A stretch of 14,654 nt of DNA from an uncultured Eubacteriales bacterium. Lineage in GTDB: Bacteria; Bacillota; Clostridia; Christensenellales; Aristaeellaceae. Shown here one piece after another: positions 8,925 through 14,654 of the stretch. The notes beneath the pieces are model-generated. The model was not told where the DNA came from, searched no databases, and saw only the letters and a program-made list of their open reading frames with translations. Made by a program: the position numbers and the translations under genes. How positions within the stretch are numbered: the first letter of the stretch is position 1; every line of letters starts with the position of its first letter. The DNA lies in the NCBI GenBank assembly GCA_902796115.1, contig CADBNX010000258.1, forward strand, positions 1-14,654. The letters are read 5' to 3'.

Positions 8925-10094
8925 TTATTTATCCACGCGGAAGATACCGCATTTCAGGTACTGTGTTTCCGGAGAAGCGACCAGGATAGGATGATCGCGG
9001 CCCTGGGTGCGCCATTCGATCTGCATCAGCCGCGCATGTGCGTCGTGCGCCGCGGCGGCGATCACGGCCCGGAAGCTTTCCGGCGAGAGATGCTGTGAGC
9101 AGGAACAGGTAACCAGTATTCCGCCCGGCGGCAAAAGCTTGATCCCGCGCAGATTGATCTCTTTATATCCGCGTTCCGCGGCGGCGGTAGCCTGCCGGCT
9201 TTTGGTGAATGCCGGAGGGTCCAGGATGACCACGTCATAGCTGTCGCCGGAGTCCGCGTGTTCCCGCAGGAAATCGAACGCGTTCGCGGCTGTGAAACTG
9301 ACGCTGTCAAATCCGTTCAGGCGTGCGTTCTCCCGCGCGCATTCGCAGGCGTATTCCGATATATCCACTCCGGTCACCTCCGCCGCGCCCCAGTGCGCCG
9401 CGTGCAGGGCGAAGCTTCCGGTGTGTGTGAAGCAGTCAAGCACTTTTTTACCGCGGACGAACGGGGCGATTGCCGCGCGGTTTTCCTTCTGATCCAGAAA
9501 ATACCCCGTTTTCTGTCCGTTTTTCACGTCCACGGAAAACAGGATCCCGTTTTCGCGCATGATTACCCGATCCGGAACGTCTCCGTAAAGCAGCCCGGAT
9601 TCCAGACTCATGCCTTCCAGTTCGCGCACCGGCACGTCCCCGCGCTCCCAGATGCCGTCCGGGTGCAGCAACTGCACCAGTTCATCGCAGATGATTTTCT
9701 TGAAGCGTTCCATACCCAGGGAAAGGCACTGGATCACGATCACACCGCCGAATGCGTCCGCAATGAACGCGGGCAGTCCGTCGCTTTCCGCAAAAATGAG
9801 CCGGCAGGATTTCAGATCCGCGAAAGAGCGGCGATAAGCGACGGCGTTCCGCACTCTGTTCCGGATGAACCCTTCATCGACGGGTTCCTTTTTCCAGGTC
9901 AGCATCCGCAGGGTGATCTGCGAGTTCGGGTTATAAAGCGCCATGCCGAGAAAAGCGCCGTTGCAGGCGCGCACTTCCACCACGTCGCCGGGAGCGGGGG
10001 AAGCCTCGGTGCGGGCGATATCGCTGCGGAAAATCCAGGGATGTCCGCTGTGAACTCTTTTCTCTTTTCCGCTCTGCAGAATGGCTGCGCTCAT
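8925..10094 (-). CDS. RlmI-like 23S rRNA (cytosine-C5) methyltransferase
   Basis: A 389-residue class I SAM-dependent methyltransferase of the RlmI group, which in Escherichia coli makes m5C1962 in 23S rRNA. Residues 1-75 form a PUA RNA-binding domain (HSGHPWIFRSDI near the start; GDVVEVRACNGAFLGMALYN). The middle domain ends at VDVKNGQKTGYFLDQKENR (188-206), a hallmark of the group. The Rossmann methyltransferase core has motif I VLDCFTHTGSFALHAA (218-233), VDISEYA (243-249), DPPAFTKS (292-299) and GGILVTCSCSQHLS (324-337). A cysteine of TCSCS (Cys330 or Cys332) is the likely covalent nucleophile. The ATG at 10094 is eight bases after GGAGG. The gene has its own extended -10 promoter and converges on the HAD gene with no intergenic base. 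The group includes paralogues with other rRNA targets, so the exact position modified is inferred. Confidence 0.9.
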   Translation of the reverse strand: MSAAILQSGKEKRVHSGHPWIFRSDIARTEASPAPGDVVEVRACNGAFLGMALYNPNSQITLRMLTWKKEPVDEGFIRNRVRNAVAYRRSFADLKSCRLIFAESDGLPAFIADAFGGVIVIQCLSLGMERFKKIICDELVQLLHPDGIWERGDVPVRELEGMSLESGLLYGDVPDRVIMRENGILFSVDVKNGQKTGYFLDQKENRAAIAPFVRGKKVLDCFTHTGSFALHAAHWGAAEVTGVDISEYACECARENARLNGFDSVSFTAANAFDFLREHADSGDSYDVVILDPPAFTKSRQATAAAERGYKEINLRGIKLLPPGGILVTCSCSQHLSPESFRAVIAAAAHDAHARLMQIEWRTQGRDHPILVASPETQYLKCGIFRVDK

Positions 10095-10122
10095 TTTCTC
10101 ATCCTCCGTTTTTTCACTTCCG

Positions 10123-10151
10123 TTGTATTATAGCATAAAATCGGGTATAAT
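10123..10151 (+). promoter_or_regulatory. Promoter of the SDR - ABC exporter unit
   Basis: A perfect TATAAT at 10146-10151 is preceded after 17 bases by TTGTAT (10123-10128), a weak -35. Transcription would start near 10158, about 37 bases before ATG 10195. It overlaps the opposing promoter over nearly its whole length. Confidence 0.6.
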
Positions 10152-10156
10152 GCGAA
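10127..10156 (-). promoter_or_regulatory. Promoter of the RlmI-like gene
   Basis: On the minus strand, TATAAT (10132-10127) is preceded by TGC, an exact extended -10. TTCGCA (10156-10151), 18 bases upstream, is a partial -35 (4 of 6). Transcription would start near 10120, giving a leader of about 26 bases. Each hexamer of this promoter overlaps a hexamer of the plus-strand promoter. Confidence 0.7.
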
Positions 10157-10194
10157 CGGGGGGCGGACAAAAGCCGAAGGAGGCGTTTCGTGTC

Positions 10195-11031
10195 ATGACG
10201 CAAAACAGGAAAGATCGCCAGGTCGTATGGGTTTCCGGCGCGTCAAGCGGGCTGGGACTTGCGGCCGCGAAGGCATTTCACAGGGCCGGATATACGGTTG
10301 TTTCCGGCGCGAGAAGCTTTACGGGAGAAAGAACGGGAGAGGGAGAGGAAGGCTTCCGGATATGTCTTGATGTGTCAAGCGATGAATCGGTGAAGGGTTT
10401 TGCCGAAGAAGCCGTTTCCCTCTTCGGAGAACCGGATATCCTGATCTGCTGCGCGGGCGTACTGGTGCTGGGACCGTGCGAAACGTATTCCATGCAGGAA
10501 ATTTCCCGGGTGACCGATACGGATTATTACGGGCAGGTCCGCATGATTCAGGCAGCGCTGCCTTTCATGCGCCGCAGGAGAAAAGGCAGAATCCTGTGTT
10601 TTTCCTCCATAAACGGGCTGCTCGGCATTCCCTGTCAGGGCGCTTATACGGCGGCGAAGCATGCGGTTGAAGGATTCTGCGAGAGCCTCGCCCAGGAAGT
10701 GCGTCCGTTCGGCGTGGAAATCATGCTGATAGAGCCGGGGGATCACCGCAGCGGTTCGGAGCGTTACCGGGCACACAGCACGGGAGCGGAGCGGGAGGAA
10801 GACTACCGGCGCATTTTTGAAAACAGCACGCGGACCATCGCGCATGACGAAACGAACGGAAGCGATCCTGACAGACTCGGTGATAAACTCGTCCGGATAA
10901 TGCGCAGGAAGCGCCTGCCGCTGCGGAAATGCATCGCAAGTCCCAGTCAGCATCTGGCGGTATTTCTGCACCGTGTGCTTCCGGGCAGGGTATTCTCGAA
11001 AATCATTGCCGGATACTATCACGCCGGATAA
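10195..11031 (+). CDS. Short-chain dehydrogenase/reductase (SDR) family oxidoreductase
   Basis: A classical SDR of 278 residues, NAD(P)-dependent, substrate unknown. The nucleotide-binding loop is SGASSGLGLA (14-23). The catalytic Ser138, Tyr151 and Lys155 are present in FSSINGLLG and GAYTAAKHAVEGF. IEPGDHRSG (179-187) is the block after the active site. Two usual asparagines are replaced: the NNAG motif reads CCAG (85-88), and the catalytic-tetrad Asn reads Asp110 in TDTDYYGQV. The C-terminal part resembles SDRs acting on lipid or retinoid-like substrates, a weak guess. ATG 10195 is the only sensible start: AAGGAGG ends eleven bases before it, and earlier in-frame codons fall in the promoter region. 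An ABC exporter gene pair follows after 62 bases, probably on the same transcript, but no functional link is evident. Confidence 0.9.
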   Translation: MTQNRKDRQVVWVSGASSGLGLAAAKAFHRAGYTVVSGARSFTGERTGEGEEGFRICLDVSSDESVKGFAEEAVSLFGEPDILICCAGVLVLGPCETYSMQEISRVTDTDYYGQVRMIQAALPFMRRRRKGRILCFSSINGLLGIPCQGAYTAAKHAVEGFCESLAQEVRPFGVEIMLIEPGDHRSGSERYRAHSTGAEREEDYRRIFENSTRTIAHDETNGSDPDRLGDKLVRIMRRKRLPLRKCIASPSQHLAVFLHRVLPGRVFSKIIAGYYHAG

Positions 11032-11046
11032 CCGGGACAGGATGAA

Positions 11047-11074
11047 TGCGCGCCGGATCCGCTTCCGGTGCGCA
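11047..11074 (+). repeat. Intercistronic hairpin before the ABC exporter genes
   Basis: An 11-base-pair stem (arms 11047-11057 and 11064-11074, one G-U pair) encloses the loop TCCGCT. The region is GC-rich and is followed by GCAGGGAG rather than a T run, so it does not look like an intrinsic terminator. It ends two bases before the AGGGAG ribosome-binding site (11077-11082) of the first ABC gene, so it could affect its translation or mark an mRNA processing or stability boundary. Confidence 0.6.
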
Positions 11075-11093
11075 GCAGGGAGAATAAACAAAG

Positions 11094-12866
11094 ATGTGGA
11101 GAATTTTTCGTTTCATGCGCAGGCGGGACCGCGGTTACGCGTTCCTGTGTCTGCTGCTGATCGCGGGGCAGGTTTGGGTGGACCTGACAATGCCGGATTA
11201 TATGAGTGATATTACCAGGCTCATTGTCACCCCGGGCAGCGCCATGTCCGAGATCTGGATCGCGGGCGCAAAAATGCTGTCCTGCGCGTTGGGCAGCGCG
11301 GCTCTTTCCGTGATCGTGGGGTACTTCGCAGCCAGGCTTGCTTCCGATTTCAGCTACACCATCCGGGAAAAAGTGTTTCATCAGGTGACGGATTTCGGAG
11401 CGGAGGAAATCAAGCGCTTCTCTACCGCCAGCCTGATCACACGCACCACGAACGATATCACCCAGATCCAGATGCTGGTGGCCATGGGACTGCAGGTAAT
11501 GATCAGGGCCCCCATCATGGCAGTATGGGCCGTGCTGAAAATCGTGGGAAAAAACTGGCAGCTTTCCCTGGTTACGGCGGGAGCTGTCGCGGTGATCATG
11601 ACGGTGATTCTGATCCTGATGAAACTGGTTTTGCCCAAATTCCGCATCGTGCAGAAACAGGTTGACGATGTGAACCGGGTGACCCGTGAAAACCTGACGG
11701 GCCTGCGCATCGTGCGCGCTTTCAACGCGGAAGAATACCAGGAAACGAAATTCGAAACCGCCAATTCGAACCTGATGTCAACGCAGCTGTACACCGCGAG
11801 ACATCTTGCAGTGCTGATGCCCGTGATCACGCTGGTCATGAGCGGGCTGTCCCTGGCCATCTACTGGCTGGGCGCATCGCTGGTCAACGGAATTCCCGTT
11901 ACCGGCGTCAGTGCCGTTGCCGAAAGAGTGCAGATGTTCAGCGAGGTGGTGGTATTCTCCTCCTACGCCATCTACGTGGTCATGTCCTTTATGATGATGG
12001 TCATGATCTTCATGATGCTGCCCCGAGCACAGGTATCCGCCGCCCGCATCGAGGAAGTTCTGGCCGCGAAGCCCCGGGTGGCGGAAGGAAAAGGAACGGA
12101 AAGCTCCGAAAAGGGAAGCCTTTCCTTCCGGAACGTATCCTTCCGTTACGCCGACGCGTCGGAGGAATGCCTGAAGGATATATCCTTTGATGTGAAGCCC
12201 GGCGAAACCATCGCCTTTATCGGCGCGACCGGCAGCGGAAAGACCACCCTGGTTTCCCTGGCCGCCCGCCTGTACGACGCGACGGGCGGCAGCATCCGGC
12301 TGGACGGAAAGGATATCCGGGAATATACTTTTGATCAGCTTTACGCCAGGATCGGATACATTCCGCAGAAAGCCGTTCTGTTTTCCGGAACGGTTGCGGA
12401 GAACCTGACATTCGGCGACGCGGGACATCCCATCACGGCGGAAGACTGGAAAGCGGCGCTGGATATCGCGCAGGCTGAAGACTTTGTCGGAAATCTGCCC
12501 GGAGAAAGCGGGGCTTCCGTCGCTCAGGGCGGAACAAATCTGTCCGGCGGGCAGAAACAGCGCCTGGCCATCGCGCGCGCGATTGCCAGGAAGCCGGAAA
12601 TCCTGATATTCGACGATTCCTTCTCCGCACTGGATTACCGCACCGACGCCGCGCTTCGCAGGCGGCTTTCGGCTGACCTTGAAGGCACGACCTGCCTGAT
12701 CGTGGCGCAGCGCATCGGCACCATCAAGCATGCCGATCGGATCGTGGTGCTGGACGAAGGCAGGATGGCAGGGATCGGCACCCATGAAGAACTGATGCGG
12801 GAGTGCGGTGTGTATCGGGAGATCGCGCTGTCTCAGCTTTCGCAGACGGAATTGGAGGCGTCCTGA
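11094..12866 (+). CDS. Heterodimeric ABC exporter subunit with degenerate Walker B (permease-ATPase)
   Basis: A 590-residue half-transporter of the membrane-bound ABC exporter type: N-terminal transmembrane domain (residues 1-310, about six hydrophobic segments, with ENLTGLRIVRAFNAEE as the coupling region) and C-terminal ATPase. Walker A is GATGSGKTT (377-385), the Q-loop is Gln425 in YIPQKAVLFSGT, and the signature is the intact LSGGQKQR (483-490). Walker B ends in ILIFDD, so the catalytic glutamate is Asp508, and the H-loop position is Gln539 (VAQR). In the BmrC/BmrD and TM287/TM288 group this combination marks the subunit that carries the degenerate ATP site. The substrate (drug, lipid or peptide) is not predictable. 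ATG 11094 is weakly placed, eleven bases after AGGGAG. The partner gene begins one base after its stop codon. Confidence 0.95.
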   Translation: MWRIFRFMRRRDRGYAFLCLLLIAGQVWVDLTMPDYMSDITRLIVTPGSAMSEIWIAGAKMLSCALGSAALSVIVGYFAARLASDFSYTIREKVFHQVTDFGAEEIKRFSTASLITRTTNDITQIQMLVAMGLQVMIRAPIMAVWAVLKIVGKNWQLSLVTAGAVAVIMTVILILMKLVLPKFRIVQKQVDDVNRVTRENLTGLRIVRAFNAEEYQETKFETANSNLMSTQLYTARHLAVLMPVITLVMSGLSLAIYWLGASLVNGIPVTGVSAVAERVQMFSEVVVFSSYAIYVVMSFMMMVMIFMMLPRAQVSAARIEEVLAAKPRVAEGKGTESSEKGSLSFRNVSFRYADASEECLKDISFDVKPGETIAFIGATGSGKTTLVSLAARLYDATGGSIRLDGKDIREYTFDQLYARIGYIPQKAVLFSGTVAENLTFGDAGHPITAEDWKAALDIAQAEDFVGNLPGESGASVAQGGTNLSGGQKQRLAIARAIARKPEILIFDDSFSALDYRTDAALRRRLSADLEGTTCLIVAQRIGTIKHADRIVVLDEGRMAGIGTHEELMRECGVYREIALSQLSQTELEAS

Positions 12867-12867
12867 T

Positions 12868-14654
12868 ATGCAGGGAAGACATGGCCGGGGCAGACTGCCC
12901 GAAAAACCGCACAACCTGAAAAAGGCCCTGCGTGATCTGCTCCATTACAGCCGCCGGGAGATCGCGGTGATCGTGATTTCCCTGGTTTTTGCCGCCGGAG
13001 GAGCGGTGCTGACCATTATCGGGCCGAGGCAGATCAGCAGGATCACGGACCTGATCACACAGGGACTCATGACGCGCATCGACATGGCGGGTATAGCCCG
13101 GGTGGGCGTTCTGCTGGTGACGATTTACGCTGTCAGCGCTTTGCTGACCTTTTTGCAGCATTACCTGATGGCAGGCTTCAACCAGCGGCTGTCCAGGCGG
13201 ATGCGCGGGGATATTGTGGAAAAAATCAACAGGCTGCCGCTCAGCTATTTCAATTTTCATGAGCACGGCGATGTGCTGTCCCGGGTAACGAACGACGTGG
13301 ATACCATCGGTTTTTCCCTTTCCAATTCGATGGCCGCCATCGTGTCCGCCTCGGCTCAGTTTGTGGGCTGCCTGATCATGATGGTCATCACCAACTGGAT
13401 CATGGCCGGCACCTCGGTGCTGTCCACCGTCATGGCGATGATTCTGATGACGATCATTGTCGGAAAAAGCCAGAAGCACTTTGTGGCCAGGCAGAAAAAC
13501 CTGGGCAATCTGAACGGTTATATCGAGGAAATGTACACCGGCCATGACATCATCCGTATTTCCAACGCGGACCGGCACGTGAAAGCGGAATTTGACCGGC
13601 TCAACGCCGCGGTAAAGGAAGCGAATTTCAAAAGCCAGTTTCTGGGCGGACTCATGCAGCCGCTGATGGGGTTCATCGGTAATTTCGGTTATGTGGCGGT
13701 ATGCGTCGTTGGCGCCGCGCTGGCGATGAACGGTACCATTACCTTCGGGGTGATCACGGCTTTTATGATTTATGTGCGTCAGTTTCAAAGCCCCGTGCAG
13801 CAGATCGGCCAGGCAATGACCAATCTGCAGTCCGCGGCGGCGGCGGCCGAAAGGGTATTTGAATTCCTGGGCGAGACGGAAATGGACGACGAAACGGAAA
13901 AAGAAGAAAAGATCGGCAGTGTGCGGGGCGAGGTCGAATTCCGTCATGTGAAATTCGCTTATCCCGATAAGCCGGAAGAAACCGTCATCAGGGATTTCTC
14001 GGCTCACGTGCGGCCCGGGCAGAAGGTGGCTATCGTCGGGCCCACAGGTGCCGGCAAAACCACGCTGGTCAATCTGCTGATGCGGTTTTATGAAACCACC
14101 GGCGGAGATATTCTGATCGACGGGGTAAACATCCGCGATATGAAACGCAGCGAGGTGCACGGCCTGTTCGGCATGGTTCTGCAGGATACCTGGCTTTTTG
14201 AGGGCACCGTCAGGGAAAACCTGCTTTACAATACGCAAAACGTACCGGAGGAGCGTATGAAAGCCGCGTGCAAAGCCTGCGGCATTCATTCCTTCATCAA
14301 TGCACTGCCGAACGGGTATGATACGGTGCTCTCGGACAACACCGCCATATCCGCGGGCCAGAAGCAGCTGATGACCATCGCGAGGGCGATGATCCAGAAC
14401 AGCCCGATGCTGATCCTTGATGAGGCCACATCCTCCGTGGATACCCGCACGGAACTGATTACCCAGCAGGCAATGGATCATCTTACCGAGAAGCGAACCA
14501 GCTTTGTGATAGCCCATCGCCTTTCCACCATCCGCAACGCGGACATCATCCTGGTGCTGCGGGAAGGAGATATCGTGGAGCAGGGCAGTCATGAGGAACT
14601 GCTGGCCAAAGGCGGCTTCTACGCAGAACTGTACAACAGCCAGTTTGAGCAGGC
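12868..14654 (+). CDS. Heterodimeric ABC exporter subunit with catalytic glutamate (partial at 3' edge)
   Basis: The partner half-transporter; 595 codons are visible and the frame runs off the window. The closing NSQFEQ is the usual end of the family, so only a few residues should be missing. The transmembrane domain (about residues 28-320) contains the family block LPLSYFNFHEHGDVLSRVTND (123-143). In the ATPase, Walker A is GPTGAGKTT (391-399), the Q-loop Gln439 lies in VLQDTWLFEGT, the catalytic Glu519 is in LILDEATSSVD, and the H-loop is His550 (IAHRLSTI). The signature is ISAGQ (494-498) instead of LSGGQ. With the first subunit this gives one complete and one degenerate ATP site. GGAGG (12854-12858) inside the end of the first gene lies nine bases before ATG 12868, so the two are translationally coupled. 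The N-terminal Arg/Gly/His-rich leader (1-27) is typical of this subunit. Confidence 0.95.
   Translation, partial: MQGRHGRGRLPEKPHNLKKALRDLLHYSRREIAVIVISLVFAAGGAVLTIIGPRQISRITDLITQGLMTRIDMAGIARVGVLLVTIYAVSALLTFLQHYLMAGFNQRLSRRMRGDIVEKINRLPLSYFNFHEHGDVLSRVTNDVDTIGFSLSNSMAAIVSASAQFVGCLIMMVITNWIMAGTSVLSTVMAMILMTIIVGKSQKHFVARQKNLGNLNGYIEEMYTGHDIIRISNADRHVKAEFDRLNAAVKEANFKSQFLGGLMQPLMGFIGNFGYVAVCVVGAALAMNGTITFGVITAFMIYVRQFQSPVQQIGQAMTNLQSAAAAAERVFEFLGETEMDDETEKEEKIGSVRGEVEFRHVKFAYPDKPEETVIRDFSAHVRPGQKVAIVGPTGAGKTTLVNLLMRFYETTGGDILIDGVNIRDMKRSEVHGLFGMVLQDTWLFEGTVRENLLYNTQNVPEERMKAACKACGIHSFINALPNGYDTVLSDNTAISAGQKQLMTIARAMIQNSPMLILDEATSSVDTRTELITQQAMDHLTEKRTSFVIAHRLSTIRNADIILVLREGDIVEQGSHEELLAKGGFYAELYNSQFEQ

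Noticed and set aside
10081..10195. A longer SDR reading frame starting within the opposing rRNA methyltransferase gene.
   Set aside because: The extension covers both promoters and adds no SDR motif; AAGGAGG points to ATG 10195.
11047..11074. The intercistronic hairpin as an intrinsic terminator.
   Set aside because: No T run follows the stem; GCAGGGAG follows instead.
11778..12914. A 378-codon minus-strand frame opposite the first ABC gene.
   Set aside because: Low-complexity His/Gly/Arg-rich translation with no motif, antisense to the ATPase domain; a shadow frame.
12724..14592. A 622-codon open frame on the minus strand, antisense to the ABC exporter genes.
   Set aside because: It is rich in His, Gln, Arg and Gly with no recognisable domain, has no plausible ribosome-binding site, and lies opposite clear exporter motifs. 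It is the expected stop-free shadow in GC-rich coding DNA.

Overview
The window looks like ordinary chromosome from a fairly GC-rich member of the Firmicutes, most likely class Clostridia. Three things point there: the order miaB - YlbF/YmcA-family gene - mutS (Bacillus has miaB-ymcA followed by mutS), the TIGR03960 - TIGR03936 - RNase E/G cluster typical of Clostridia, and strong GGAGG ribosome-binding sites throughout. No phage, transposon, CRISPR array, tRNA or rRNA gene was seen. No stretch longer than about 110 bases lacks a gene.

Region 1 (1-6820, minus strand) is one tight six-gene operon. In transcription order it holds a B12-binding-like radical SAM protein of unknown function (TIGR03960), its partner TIGR03936/DUF2344, a short RNase E/G-type ribonuclease, the tRNA methylthiotransferase MiaB, a YlbF/YmcA (Ric)-family protein with a four-cysteine tail, and the N-terminal two-thirds or less of MutS, cut by the window edge. 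Junctions are overlaps of 23, 4 and 4 bases and gaps of 12 and 36 bases, so translation is probably coupled. The operon joins RNA decay, tRNA modification, iron-sulfur proteins and mismatch repair.

Region 2 (6941-8924, plus strand) is a two-gene unit transcribed away from region 1: a secreted family GH3 (NagZ-like) protein that has lost recognisable acid/base and substrate-binding motifs, and a Cof-type HAD phosphatase. The divergent promoters between regions 1 and 2 appear to share one -35 box.

Region 3 (8925-10094, minus strand) is an RlmI-type rRNA cytosine methyltransferase gene. Its stop codon abuts the stop codon of the HAD gene with no base between them.

Region 4 (10195-14654, plus strand) is a short-chain dehydrogenase followed, after a strong hairpin, by a two-gene ABC exporter. 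The split of motifs between the two ABC subunits is that of a heterodimeric exporter with one degenerate ATP site. The second subunit runs off the window, probably only a few residues before its end. The promoters of regions 3 and 4 are also divergent and physically interlocked.

No clear new system was found. The best leads are the degenerate NagZ-like protein, the uncharacterised radical SAM/DUF2344/RNase cluster, and the two overlapping divergent promoter pairs. All family names come from recognising motifs by eye; no database search was run.
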